From contig NZ_FOPZ01000012.1 of the NCBI RefSeq assembly GCF_900113615.1, positions 1 through 64,000 on the forward strand: a DNA stretch of 64,000 bases, in the 5' to 3' direction. Made by a program: the position numbers and the translations under genes. Shown here one piece after another: positions 28,104 to 37,265 of the stretch; the first letter of the stretch is position 1; each line of letters opens with the position of its first letter. Source of the stretch: Halorubrum aquaticum (GTDB lineage Archaea > Halobacteriota > Halobacteria > Halobacteriales > Haloferacaceae). The notes below the pieces were generated by a model. That model made no database searches and was not told where the DNA came from. It was given only the letters and a program-made list of their open reading frames with translations.

Positions 28104-28138
28104 CTCGTCGGACGAGCGATCGTCTCTCGTCCGACGAG
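28104..28138. promoter_or_regulatory. Two 13-bp palindromes spaced 22 bp
   Basis: CTCGTCGGACGAG (28104-28116) and CTCGTCCGACGAG (28126-28138), both followed by CGA. The 22-bp spacing is about two helical turns. They lie just upstream of the FAD-reductase start in the divergent region with korA. Confidence 0.45.
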
Positions 28139-28164
28139 CGAGTCCGGGTCCGGCGAGCGAGTTC

Positions 28165-28202
28165 GGATCGATCGACCGGACCGAAACCGGTTCGATCGAT
28201 CC
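28165..28202. promoter_or_regulatory. 38-bp inverted repeat
   Basis: Arms GGATCGATCGA(CCGG) and (CCGG)TTCGATCGATCC give an 11-bp perfect match plus 4 bp around a one-base bulge. Located midway in the korA/FAD-reductase intergenic stretch (28066-28414). Nothing gene-like is seen in the rest of the gap. Confidence 0.45.
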
Positions 28203-28414
28203 GGGGACGGTTCGACACGCGTCGAAAAGGGATGCGACGGCCGGTGTCGATCGGGCCGGATCCGGTTGACGAACGACCAATCTCTACGCGTTCGTCCGGC
28301 GTGAGCGGCGAATAACGCGACAATATTCGCGAAAAACAGGACGTACGTTGAATAACCGACTGATACCGCCATCCAGAAGCCTTTTGATGAGTCCGAGTGA
28401 ACCGTCGACATAGA

Positions 28415-30178
28415 ATGGCTGCGGACTTCAACTGGGCCGTCGGTGGGGAGGCCGGCGACGGCATCGACTCGACGGGCAAGATCTTCGCGCAGGCCCTGTC
28501 TCGATCGGGTCGACACGTGTTCACGTCGAAGGACTTCGCTTCGCGGATCCGGGGCGGATACACCGCGTACAAGGTGCGAACCTCCGTCGACAAGGTACAG
28601 AGCGTCGTGGACAGACTCGACGTGCTCATCGCGTTGACCCCGCGGACCATCGAGGAGAACCTCGAGGAACTCCACGAGGGGTCCGTGATCATCTACGACG
28701 GCGAGCGAACCACGATGCAGAACGTCGAGATCCCCGAGGGGATGATCGGCATCGACGTGCCGCTCAAGCGGCTCGCCGAGGAGGCCGGCGGCGCGATCAT
28801 GCGGAACGTCGTCGCGCTCGGCGCGGCGTGTGAGGTCGCGGAGTTCCCCATCGAGAACCTCGATTCCGCCCTCGAGAAACGCTTCGGCGACAAGGGACAG
28901 AAGCTCGTCGACAACAACAAGGAGGCCGCTCGCGCCGGGCAGTCGTACGTCGCCGAGGAGTACGACGCCGACTTCGAGTACGACCTCGAGACGACCGACG
29001 AGGACTACGTCCTGCTCAACGGCGACGAGGCGATCGGCATGGGTGCCATCGCGGCCGGCTGCCGGTTCTACTCCGGCTACCCGATCACGCCCGCGACGGA
29101 CGTGATGACGTACCTCACCGGCCGGCTCGAGCGGTACGGCGGCCACGTCGTCCAGGCGGAGGACGAGCTGTCGGCGATCAACATGGCGCTCGGGGCCGCC
29201 CGCGGCGGCGCACGCGCGATGACCGCGACGTCGGGGCCGGGGATCGACCTGATGACGGAGACGTTCGGGCTGGTCGCCACCTCGGAGACCCCGCTCGTCA
29301 TCTGTAACGTGATGCGGTCGGGTCCCTCGACGGGGATGCCGACGAAACAGGAGCAGGGCGACCTGAACCACATGCTGTACGGCGGTCACGGCGAGGTTCC
29401 CCGGTTCGTGCTCACGCCCACCACCGTCGACGAGTGCTTCTGGAAGACGGTCGAGGCGTTCAACCTCGCCGAGAAGTACCAGCTGCCCGTCTACCTCACG
29501 GCGGACCTCTCGATGGCGGTCACGGAACAGACGTTCTCGCCGGACACCTTCGACATGGACGCGGTCGAGGTCGACCGCGGCTTCGTCGTCGACGACGCGT
29601 CGGTCGAGGAGCACCTCTCGGAGAGCGGCGGGTTCCAGCCGCACGAGCTCACGGAGGACGGCGTCTCCCCGCGCGCGTTCCCCGGGACCGTCGACGGCGC
29701 GCACATGTCGACCGGTCTGGAGCACGACGAGCAGGGTCGACGGACCGAGGACACGGAGATGCGCGTCGAGCAGGTCGACAAGCGCAACCGGAAGGTGGAG
29801 ACGGCGACGGAACGCGAGGACTGGAGCCCCCGCGAGTTCGGCGAGGAGGACGCGGAGAACCTCGTGATCACGTGGGGATCCAACGAGGGGGCGCTCGCGG
29901 AGGCGCTCGACCTGCTCGAGGCGGACGGCATCGACATCCGCGTGCTCTCGGTTCCGTACGTCTTCCCGCGACCGGACCTCTCGGACGCCATCGAGGCGGC
30001 CGAGCGGACCATCGTCGTCGAGTGTAACGAGACCGGGCAGTTCGCGAACCTCGTCGAGCGCGACGCGCTGGTTCGCGTCGACCGGATCAACAAGTACGAC
30101 GGCGTGCGGTTCAAGGCCGACGAGCTCGCACACGAGATCAAAGCGACCCTGGAGACGGGGACGGAGGCGACCCAATGA
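28415..30178 (+). CDS. korA: 2-oxoacid:ferredoxin oxidoreductase alpha subunit
   Basis: A 587-aa fused gamma-alpha subunit. Residues 1-180 are the gamma-type domain (WAVGGEAGDGIDSTGKIFAQAL). The alpha part follows with AIGMGAIAAGCRFYSGYPITPAT and TSGPGIDLMTETFGL, typical of TPP-dependent oxidoreductases. With KorB it decarboxylates a 2-oxoacid to acyl-CoA and reduces ferredoxin. Length (587) and a 287-aa beta partner suggest 2-oxoglutarate rather than pyruvate, but specificity is not certain. ATG 28415 is preferred; the GTG at 28397 would add six residues. A weak CTTTTGATG box lies about 30 bp upstream. Confidence 0.88.
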   Translation: MAADFNWAVGGEAGDGIDSTGKIFAQALSRSGRHVFTSKDFASRIRGGYTAYKVRTSVDKVQSVVDRLDVLIALTPRTIEENLEELHEGSVIIYDGERTTMQNVEIPEGMIGIDVPLKRLAEEAGGAIMRNVVALGAACEVAEFPIENLDSALEKRFGDKGQKLVDNNKEAARAGQSYVAEEYDADFEYDLETTDEDYVLLNGDEAIGMGAIAAGCRFYSGYPITPATDVMTYLTGRLERYGGHVVQAEDELSAINMALGAARGGARAMTATSGPGIDLMTETFGLVATSETPLVICNVMRSGPSTGMPTKQEQGDLNHMLYGGHGEVPRFVLTPTTVDECFWKTVEAFNLAEKYQLPVYLTADLSMAVTEQTFSPDTFDMDAVEVDRGFVVDDASVEEHLSESGGFQPHELTEDGVSPRAFPGTVDGAHMSTGLEHDEQGRRTEDTEMRVEQVDKRNRKVETATEREDWSPREFGEEDAENLVITWGSNEGALAEALDLLEADGIDIRVLSVPYVFPRPDLSDAIEAAERTIVVECNETGQFANLVERDALVRVDRINKYDGVRFKADELAHEIKATLETGTEATQ

Positions 30179-31038
30179 GTTCAGACGTTCGATTCACCGA
30201 CTTCAAATCCGACAAGCAGCCGACGTGGTGTCCGGGATGTGGCGACTTCGGCACGATGAACGGGATGATGAAGGCCCTCGCGGAGACGGGCAACGACCCC
30301 GACAACACCTTCGTCGTCGCCGGCATCGGCTGCTCGGGCAAGATCGGCACGTACATGCACAGCTACGCGCTTCACGGCGTCCACGGTCGGGCACTCCCCG
30401 TCGGGACCGGCGTCAAGATGGCGCGTCCCGACATCGAAGTGATGGTCGCCGGCGGCGACGGCGACGGCTACTCCATCGGCGCGGGCCACTTCGTCCACGC
30501 GGTGCGGCGCAACGTGGACATGACCTACGTCGTGATGGACAACCGCATCTACGGGCTCACCAAGGGCCAGGCGTCGCCGACCTCCCGCGAGGACTTCGAG
30601 ACGGCGACGACGCCGGAGGGTCCCAAACAGCCCCCCGTCAACCCGCACGCGCTCGCGCTCGCGTCGGGCGCGACGTTCATCGCGCAGTCGTTCTCCTCGG
30701 ACGCCCTGCGTCACCAGGAGATCATCCAGAAGGCCGTCGAACACGACGGCTTCGGCTTCGTGAACGTCTACTCGCCCTGCGTGACGTTCAACGACGTCGA
30801 CACCTACGACTACTTCCGCGACTCGCTCGTCGACCTCGCGGAGGCGGACCACGACCCGACCGACTACGACGCGGCCAAGGACGTCATCCTCGACTCCGAC
30901 AAGGAGTATCAGGGCGTCATCTATCAGGACGAAGAGTCCGTGCCGTACCACGAGCAACACGGCGTCGACGAGGACATGTCCGACATCCCCGACGGCGCGC
31001 CCGAGAACGCGACCGACCTCGTCCGCGAGTTCTACTGA
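30175..31038 (+). CDS. korB: 2-oxoacid:ferredoxin oxidoreductase beta subunit
   Basis: A 287-aa subunit carrying TPP and a [4Fe-4S] cluster. CPGCGDFGTMNG gives two ligands, GIGCSGKIG a third, and YSPCVTFND a fourth. GGDGDGYSIGAGHF and MDNRIYGLTKGQ form the TPP/Mg site. It overlaps korA by four bases (ATGA), implying coupling. It is immediately followed by an FAD-reductase-like gene with its own promoter-like sequence (CTAATTACA, 31158-31166). Confidence 0.92.
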   Translation: MSSDVRFTDFKSDKQPTWCPGCGDFGTMNGMMKALAETGNDPDNTFVVAGIGCSGKIGTYMHSYALHGVHGRALPVGTGVKMARPDIEVMVAGGDGDGYSIGAGHFVHAVRRNVDMTYVVMDNRIYGLTKGQASPTSREDFETATTPEGPKQPPVNPHALALASGATFIAQSFSSDALRHQEIIQKAVEHDGFGFVNVYSPCVTFNDVDTYDYFRDSLVDLAEADHDPTDYDAAKDVILDSDKEYQGVIYQDEESVPYHEQHGVDEDMSDIPDGAPENATDLVREFY

Positions 31039-31186
31039 GCCGTCGCGTCCGAACGGACGCGCTCTCGTTTCTCATCGTCCGAATCCGACCTCCGGATCCG
31101 GTCAAAAACGGCGGATGACGGCGGGTTCGAGCGGAGTTCCGTCCCGTTTCGGCAAACCTAATTACACGGGTGGGCATGTACGCGGT

Positions 31187-32425
31187 ATGTCCGACCGTTA
31201 CGACGTCGCGATCGCGGGGGCCGGGCCGGCGGGCGCACAGTGCGCCCGCGATCTGGCCGCTCGGGGCTACGACGTCGTCGTTCTCGAGACGGAAGCCGAA
31301 GCCGAGTTCCCGCGGCAGAGCAACAAGTCGACCGCGGGGACGTTCCCGTCTATGATGTCCGCGTTCGGGATCCCGGACGACGTCGTGATGTCCTACACCG
31401 ACGACGTGGTGTTGGAGTCGCCCAACGACTACTACGAGTCCTACCAGCCGGGCGCGGTGTTGGAGTTCGCCGACTTCAAGCGATACCTCGTCGCCGACGG
31501 TCGCGAGAAGGGCGCGGAGTACCGCTTCGACTCGCGGGTCTCCCGGCCGATCCTCGACGACGACGACGTCATCAAGGGCGTCAGGTACAACGGCGACGAG
31601 GCGGTGTACGCGGACATCGTCGTCGACGCCACCGGCCCGGCCGCGCCGATCGCGAGCGCGCTCGACGTCGTCGACCTCGAACGCGAGAACCAGGCGATCG
31701 GCATCGAGTACGAGTTCGAGGGGATCGATCTGAACCATCCCGAGTACGGCGACCTCCGGCGGGCGATGATGCTCCGGCTCGACCACGCCATCGCTCCCGG
31801 CGGCTACTCGTGGATCTTCGCCACCGGCGAGGACACCGCGAAGGTCGGGCTGTGTTACATCCAGAACGACCGTCACCGCGAGGCCGGCGAGGAGGGACAG
31901 ACCATCGACGGCTACCTCGAGGGGTGGCTCGAGTCCGATCCCCGGTTCGCCGACGCCGAGCGCATCGAGGGGAAGGTCCACCGCGGCTCCGCGCACATCC
32001 AGCGACCCGGACGGATGCACACGGACGGCTTCCTCGCCATCGGCGACACCGTCCCCACCATCGACCCGCTGTGGGGAGAGGGGATCCACAAGGGCATGAA
32101 GTCGGCGCGCGCCGCGGCGATGTCGATAGACCGGTGTTTCACCGACGCGGCCCAGCCCACCGACGCCGAGAGCCTCGCGATCTACGAGCAGCTCTGGCAC
32201 CGCGACGTCGCCCCGCGGATGAACTCGCGGCTGCTGTTAACCGAGCTGTTGTATCTCGCGCCCAACGAGCGGTACGACCGGCTCATGCGGGACCTCAGTC
32301 GGACCGACGAGGACACGCTCGCGGCGGTCAACCGCGGGGACAAACGCGCGATGCGGAAGCTGCTCCACCTCGACGACCTCCCGATCCTGGCGAAGTACCT
32401 CCGCGGGCGGTTCGGGTCGTCGTGA
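31187..32425 (+). CDS. Geranylgeranyl reductase-type flavoprotein
   Basis: A 412-aa protein with an N-terminal FAD-binding GxGxxG-type motif (VAIAGAGPAGAQCARDLA). GGYSWIFATGEDTAKVGLC resembles the family's YxWxFP motif, and FLAIGDTVPTIDPLWGEGIHKGM provides the second FAD motif. Members hydrogenate the double bonds of geranylgeranyl chains in membrane lipids or dolichol/quinones. This is one of several paralogues expected in haloarchaea, so the precise substrate is open. A TATA-like CTAATTACA lies 25 bp before the ATG, indicating a leaderless transcript. Confidence 0.78.
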   Translation: MSDRYDVAIAGAGPAGAQCARDLAARGYDVVVLETEAEAEFPRQSNKSTAGTFPSMMSAFGIPDDVVMSYTDDVVLESPNDYYESYQPGAVLEFADFKRYLVADGREKGAEYRFDSRVSRPILDDDDVIKGVRYNGDEAVYADIVVDATGPAAPIASALDVVDLERENQAIGIEYEFEGIDLNHPEYGDLRRAMMLRLDHAIAPGGYSWIFATGEDTAKVGLCYIQNDRHREAGEEGQTIDGYLEGWLESDPRFADAERIEGKVHRGSAHIQRPGRMHTDGFLAIGDTVPTIDPLWGEGIHKGMKSARAAAMSIDRCFTDAAQPTDAESLAIYEQLWHRDVAPRMNSRLLLTELLYLAPNERYDRLMRDLSRTDEDTLAAVNRGDKRAMRKLLHLDDLPILAKYLRGRFGSS

Positions 32426-32442
32426 CCTGAGAAGGCGAACCG

Positions 32443-32459
32443 GCCGACCGTCGGTCGGC
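32443..32459. terminator. Hairpin between convergent genes
   Basis: GCCGACC, GTC, GGTCGGC: a 7-bp perfect stem in the 34-bp gap between the geranylgeranyl reductase-type gene and citrate synthase. No T-run on either strand. It could limit read-through both ways. Confidence 0.35.
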
Positions 32460-33596
32460 TTACCGTTCTTCGAGCGGAACGAACTCGGCGGTCTCGGGGC
32501 CGGTGTAGCGTGCTCGCGGCCGGATGAGCCGGTTGTCCTCCTGGTACTCGTGGACGTGTGCGACCCAGCCGCCGACGCGGCTCATCGCGAAGATGGGGGT
32601 GTACAGGTCCATCGGGATCCCCATTGCGTCGTAGACGGAGCCCGAGTAGAAGTCGACGTTCGGGGCGATGCCCTTCTCGATCAGTCCCTCCTCCTCGAGA
32701 TACGACTCGATGGCGGTGGTGTACTTGAGCCACTTCTCGTCGCCGGAGGACTCCGCGAGGTCGCGGAGTTTCTCCTCGAGGATCCGCGCTCGCGGGTCCT
32801 TCACCTTGTACACGCGGTGGCCGAACCCGGGGATCCGCCGACCGTTCTCCCTCGCGTCGGCGATCCACTCGACCGGGTCCTTCCCGGAGTCGTCCACCTC
32901 GTGTAGCATCTCCATGACGTCCTGGTTCGCGCCGCCGTGGAGCGACCCCGATAGCGCGCCGATCCCGCCGGTGACGCTGGAGTAGACGTCGGCCATCGTC
33001 GAGCCGATCACCAACGCCGTGAACGTCGAGGCGTTGAGCCCGTGGTCGGCGTGGAGGGTCAACGCCATGTCGAACGTCTCCTCGCTCACGTCGTCGGGTT
33101 CGGTCCCGGTGAGCATGTACAGGAAGTTCCCCGCGTGGGAGAGGTCCGGGTCGGGGTCGACGGCCTCCTCGCCCTGTCGGGCCCGCTCGAAGGCCGCCAG
33201 GATCGTCGGGACCTTCGCCGTGATCCTCGCGCCCTCCGCGAGGACGTCGCCGTCGTCGCCGTCATCGCCGTCGTACGCCGAGAGCATCGAGACCGCGGTC
33301 CGAAGCGCGGCCATCGGTCGGTCACCGGCGTCCGCGAGGGTGCGGACGGTCGAGAGCACGTCGTCGTCGACGGCTCGCTCGGCGGCGAGCTCCGCTTCGA
33401 GGTCCTCGAGCTCCGCGCGCGTCGGTAGCGAACCGTGCCAGAGCAGGTGGAGCACCTCCTCGTAGCTCGCGCCGCGTGCCAACTCCTCGATGTCGTACCC
33501 GCGGTAGACGAGCTTACCGACCTCCCCATCGACGTGACTGAGCTCCGACTCCGCGACGAGGACGCCTTCCAACCCGCGTTTCAGCTCGTTCGACAT
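32460..33596 (-). CDS. citZ: Citrate synthase
   Basis: A 378-aa archaeal/Gram-positive type citrate synthase. Catalytic His residues lie in GGANQDVMEML (preceded by GSLHGG) and PGFGHRVYK, with Asp in NVDFYSGSVYDAMG. The start MSNELKRGLEGVLVAESELSHVDG is family-typical. It condenses oxaloacetate and acetyl-CoA. An AT-rich GATAACGCTTTTTT stretch upstream (about 33620-33636) may be the promoter. It lies opposite korAB, which use the same TCA pool. Confidence 0.95.
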   Translation of the reverse strand: MSNELKRGLEGVLVAESELSHVDGEVGKLVYRGYDIEELARGASYEEVLHLLWHGSLPTRAELEDLEAELAAERAVDDDVLSTVRTLADAGDRPMAALRTAVSMLSAYDGDDGDDGDVLAEGARITAKVPTILAAFERARQGEEAVDPDPDLSHAGNFLYMLTGTEPDDVSEETFDMALTLHADHGLNASTFTALVIGSTMADVYSSVTGGIGALSGSLHGGANQDVMEMLHEVDDSGKDPVEWIADARENGRRIPGFGHRVYKVKDPRARILEEKLRDLAESSGDEKWLKYTTAIESYLEEEGLIEKGIAPNVDFYSGSVYDAMGIPMDLYTPIFAMSRVGGWVAHVHEYQEDNRLIRPRARYTGPETAEFVPLEER

Positions 33597-33706
33597 GCCA
33601 TGACCTTCCGACCACCGCCAAAAAAGCGTTATCTTTCAGGAGGAACCGAGTACGACGATCGTGGTTCGCCGTCGCGGCGACCGACGACCGACAGACGACC
33701 GACCGG

Positions 33707-35614
33707 TCAGCGCGCGGGGACGACGGTGATCGTCCGTTTCCGGTCGATCGCGTCCTCCAGCTCCTCGGCGATGGCCGAGCCGCGTGACACCTGTACCTCA
33801 CCGCCACGACCGACCGTCGCGGTGAAGAGGTACTCGCCGTTCGCGCGGACCTCGACGGTCTCGCCGACTCCGCCGTCGACGTCGAGCACGACGTGTCTCG
33901 AGGTGATCTCCGGGGTGACGACGGAGCCGCGCTCCTCGCCAACCTGTCCGTCGCGGCCGTCTCCCGCGCCGCCGCGTCCGTTTCCGCCGGGGTCGCCGCT
34001 CCCGGCTCCCCCGCGACCCTTCGGCTTCTCCGAGTGGGTCCGCACGTCGATCTCGATGCCGAGCCGCCCCTCGATGTCGCTTATGCGGCCGCCGCCCTTC
34101 CCGATCACGGTGCCGATGTCGCCCTCGTCGACGTACACGATCGCCCCGTCGTCGCCTTTGAGCTCCACGTCGACGTGGCCGTGCGCGACCGAGCGGATCT
34201 CGCGTTCGATCTCCTTTTTCGCGATGCGTCCGACCCCGGAGTCCGTGCCGGCGTCGTCGCCGTCCTCGTTCAGCGGGACGGTGACGACCTGCCGGTTGAA
34301 GGTGTAGATCTCGAACTCCGGCCGACCGGTCTCGAAGTTCGACACCTGGATGACTGGCCGCGCGAGGTCCTCCGCGGTGAGCCCCGCGGGCACCTTCACC
34401 TCCGTCGTCACGTCGTAGACGGTGTGGACCTCGCCCGCCTCGATGTAGACGACCGTATCGACGATCTGGGGGATCATCCCCAGCTCGACCCGGCCGACGA
34501 GCCGCTGGAGCGCGTCGATCGCGCGGGAGGCGTGGACGACGCCGACCATGCCGACGCCGGCCATCCGCATGTCCGAGAACACCTCGAAGTCGTTCGTCTT
34601 CCGGACCTCGTCGTAGATGGTGTAGTCGGGCCGGACCAAGAGGAGGGAGTCGGCCGTCTTCGCCATCTCCCCGCCGAGCGCTCCGTACTGGGTGATCTCC
34701 GGGCCGACCTGGAGGTCCCGGGGCTTCTCCATCGTCTTGACCGCGTAATCGGAGTCGTTGAGGAACTCCGCGACCGCCTGTGCGAACGTCGACTTGCCGG
34801 CCCCCGGCGACCCGGAGATGAGCACGCCGCGTTTCCGCTCCTGGAACCGCTCGCGAAGCTCGTCGGCGAACTCGTAGTCGTCGAGCGTCGTCTTCGCGAT
34901 GGGACGGACCGCCGTGATCTCGATCCCGTCCGCGAAGGGCGGGCGTGCCACGGCGATCCGGTAGTTGCGGTACTGGACGATGTCCATCCCGTCGTCGGAG
35001 AGCTCGATGAACCCGTCCGAGGACTGGCGTGCGAGGTCCACGATCGAGTTGGCCAGCTCGGCCATCCGCTCTTCTCCCGTCTCCTCCTCCTCGATGACGA
35101 CGTAGCGCATCTCCCCGAGCGAGCCGCGTTTGGCCTTCGGCTTCGTTCCCGACTTGAGGTGGACGGACATCGTCTCGTCGGTGAAGTACTCCTCGATGGG
35201 CAGCTCGTCGACGACGCCGCGGGCGACCGGCTCGACGTACTCGACGTCGATCCCCTTTGCGCGGGCGACCTCCGCCTGGACGATGTCGCTGGAGAGGAGG
35301 GTCGCGTCGTTGTCGGCGGCGACGTCGCGGATGAGCGCGTCGACGTCGCCCTCGGCGGCGCGTGAGCGCTGGTCGCCGCTCGGGCGGTCGCCGACGTATC
35401 GCAGGTCGATCGCCCCCTCGTCGCGGCGCTCGGCGAGCCGCTTGAGCTCCTCGAGGCCGTCCCAGCCCGACTCGAGCCCGTCGTTCGCCTGCGACTCGAG
35501 TTCACCGACGACGGCCTCGGGGACGACGACCGTCACCCCCTCGTAGCTGCCGTCCTCGACGCGTTCGGACACGCGGCCGTCGACGACCGCACTGGTGTCC
35601 GGTACTACGTTCAT
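33707..35614 (-). CDS. PIN-domain/KH ATPase (PINc/VapC family)
   Basis: A 635-aa protein. Residues 1-130 are a PIN nuclease domain (VPDTSAVVDGRV, with acidic residues at D6 and E38/E40). A RecA-like ATPase follows, with Walker A GSPGAGKSTFAQ (about residue 262), Walker B-like LLLVRPDYTIYDEV and a secretion-ATPase-like fold. A KH domain with GTVIGKGGGRISDIE is at about residue 500. The C-terminal 100 residues are acidic/Gly-rich. Close relatives are conserved in most archaea but of uncertain role, possibly RNA processing. Confidence 0.88.
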   Translation of the reverse strand: MNVVPDTSAVVDGRVSERVEDGSYEGVTVVVPEAVVGELESQANDGLESGWDGLEELKRLAERRDEGAIDLRYVGDRPSGDQRSRAAEGDVDALIRDVAADNDATLLSSDIVQAEVARAKGIDVEYVEPVARGVVDELPIEEYFTDETMSVHLKSGTKPKAKRGSLGEMRYVVIEEEETGEERMAELANSIVDLARQSSDGFIELSDDGMDIVQYRNYRIAVARPPFADGIEITAVRPIAKTTLDDYEFADELRERFQERKRGVLISGSPGAGKSTFAQAVAEFLNDSDYAVKTMEKPRDLQVGPEITQYGALGGEMAKTADSLLLVRPDYTIYDEVRKTNDFEVFSDMRMAGVGMVGVVHASRAIDALQRLVGRVELGMIPQIVDTVVYIEAGEVHTVYDVTTEVKVPAGLTAEDLARPVIQVSNFETGRPEFEIYTFNRQVVTVPLNEDGDDAGTDSGVGRIAKKEIEREIRSVAHGHVDVELKGDDGAIVYVDEGDIGTVIGKGGGRISDIEGRLGIEIDVRTHSEKPKGRGGAGSGDPGGNGRGGAGDGRDGQVGEERGSVVTPEITSRHVVLDVDGGVGETVEVRANGEYLFTATVGRGGEVQVSRGSAIAEELEDAIDRKRTITVVPAR

Positions 35615-35678
35615 ACCCGAGTTCCGGGCGGGAACCGTATAAGGGTGTTCGACCCGTCCGCGACCCCGACGCGGTCGC

Positions 35679-36299
35679 TCACCGACGGGTCGTGAAGTCG
35701 ACGGACTCCTCGAGATCCGACGCGTCCGCGCCGGTCGGATCCGCCGCGGTCGCGTCCGCCTTCTCCCGGTCGGCTTCCTCCGAACCCGTCGACGTGTCCG
35801 ACTCCTCCCCGTCGTCCGGTGTGACGACCTCCGTGACCGTCTCGACGACGGCGAACTCGCGGGCGCGGTACGCCTCCACGAGCCGGTAGCAGACGACGTA
35901 GCTGGGGACCGCCGCGACGACGGCGAGGATCACGTTGCCGACGAGTATCCGCGCGACGATGTCCGGACCGGCCGAGAGCGACACCTCCGCGGCCGTCACG
36001 CCCGGAACGGGGCCGAGGATCGCCACGCCAAGCGTGAAGCTGGCGGCGTAGACGCCCCACTTCACCGCGGGGTTGAAGACGACGACCGACGCCAGAAGCG
36101 CCGCACGGTTGATCCGCTCCGAGACCCACGCGAGCACGACGAACGCGAGGAGGCCGGTCCCGAGGGTCGGCAGCATCGTGATGAACACGCCCACGGAGAA
36201 GCTGCCGGCGGTCTCTCCCACCGTGTGCTCCTCGGTGAACGAGTGCTGGATCTCGGTTTTGACGTGCCCGAGCCACTCGTTCGCCCGACGGAGTATCAT
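35679..36299 (-). CDS. DUF2062 membrane protein
   Basis: A 206-aa protein with SFSVGVFITMLPTLGTGLL, FNPAVKWGVYAASFTLG and a later VPSYVVCYRLVEAY. These three hydrophobic blocks form the DUF2062 pattern, found in small membrane proteins of unknown function, sometimes linked with lipid or glycan synthesis. The C-terminal 60 residues are acidic and disordered. It is 64 bp from the PIN/KH ATPase gene; shared transcription is possible. Confidence 0.75.
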   Translation of the reverse strand: MILRRANEWLGHVKTEIQHSFTEEHTVGETAGSFSVGVFITMLPTLGTGLLAFVVLAWVSERINRAALLASVVVFNPAVKWGVYAASFTLGVAILGPVPGVTAAEVSLSAGPDIVARILVGNVILAVVAAVPSYVVCYRLVEAYRAREFAVVETVTEVVTPDDGEESDTSTGSEEADREKADATAADPTGADASDLEESVDFTTRR

Positions 36300-36415
36300 C
36301 GATTCCCGCTACACCGCCGCGGCGAATGTAGTTGTCGGCGATATCGACCGCGACGACGACGACCACGACGAGAACCGCGACCGAAACGGCCCGCCCTCCT
36401 CGAGATCACCGCCGA

Positions 36416-37129
36416 TCAGTCGTCGGCCGCCGCGGCCGCCTCCTGGCCGCGTTCCACGTCCCGGGCGTACGCGACGAAGTTGTCGAAGACCGCCTTCGCC
36501 TCGCAGGCCGCCTCGAACGCCTCGGGGGTGATGCCGTCGAGGACCTCGTCGACGCGGGCGTCCCCGAGCCGGTCGCGTTTCCCGTCGGCCACGTCCTCGG
36601 CCGTCTCGACGTCGTACTCCGGATGGAACTGGACGCCCCAGCAGTGGCCGTCCCGGAACGCGTGGACGCCGTGTTCGTTCTCGGCCAGCAGCGTCGCGCC
36701 CGGCGGGAGGTCGACGACCGCGTCGCCGTGGCTCGTGAAGACGGTGAACGACTCCGGCACGTCCTCGAACAGGTCGTCTCCCCGGTGCCGGACCGTGTTG
36801 TATCCGAGTTCGAACCCGTCCATGCCGGCGACGCGCCCGCCGAGCGCCTCGGCGAGGACCTGGTGGCCGTAACAGACGCCGAGCACCGGTACGTCGTCGT
36901 CGGCCGCCTCGGCGACGTAGTCGACGAGCTCCGGTATCCACGGCTCGTCCCAGTAGACCGACGAGCGGGAGCCGGTGACGACGATCCCGTCGAAGTCGGT
37001 GTGGTCGGGGAGGTGTGCGTCGGTCGCGTCGAACTCGACGAGGTCGGCGTCGATCTCCCGGCGGAAGTTCCGCCGCGTGTGTTCGCCGTCGTGGGCGGCG
37101 TTCAACAGGGCGAATCGGAGCTGGCTCAT
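36416..37129 (-). CDS. Class I glutamine amidotransferase-like protein
   Basis: A 237-aa stand-alone GATase1-fold protein. The catalytic triad is Cys in VLGVCYGHQVLA (about 98), and His/Glu in GVQFHPEYD (about 180). FTSHGDAV also matches the GMP-synthase glutaminase group. It probably releases ammonia from glutamine or acts on gamma-glutamyl compounds. Partner unknown. ATG 37129 is chosen because the upstream frame (to 37639) runs antisense inside the hydrolase gene. Confidence 0.85.
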   Translation of the reverse strand: MSQLRFALLNAAHDGEHTRRNFRREIDADLVEFDATDAHLPDHTDFDGIVVTGSRSSVYWDEPWIPELVDYVAEAADDDVPVLGVCYGHQVLAEALGGRVAGMDGFELGYNTVRHRGDDLFEDVPESFTVFTSHGDAVVDLPPGATLLAENEHGVHAFRDGHCWGVQFHPEYDVETAEDVADGKRDRLGDARVDEVLDGITPEAFEAACEAKAVFDNFVAYARDVERGQEAAAAADD

Positions 37130-37265
37130 GAACGACCCGACGGGCGAGGGGCTCAAAACCGTTGTGGCGGCGACGGAACCGTCCGGTGTCGGGGACGGCC
37201 GCAGTCGCTCGGAGTTCGTCGAATCCGCTCGCTCGCGTGCCCGGATCGGCCACGAACCCGGTCGT

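Noticed and set aside
28066-28396. Extended N-terminus of the FAD reductase on the minus strand
   Set aside because: The extension is Arg/Ser-rich and covers the palindromes; the family starts at 28065.
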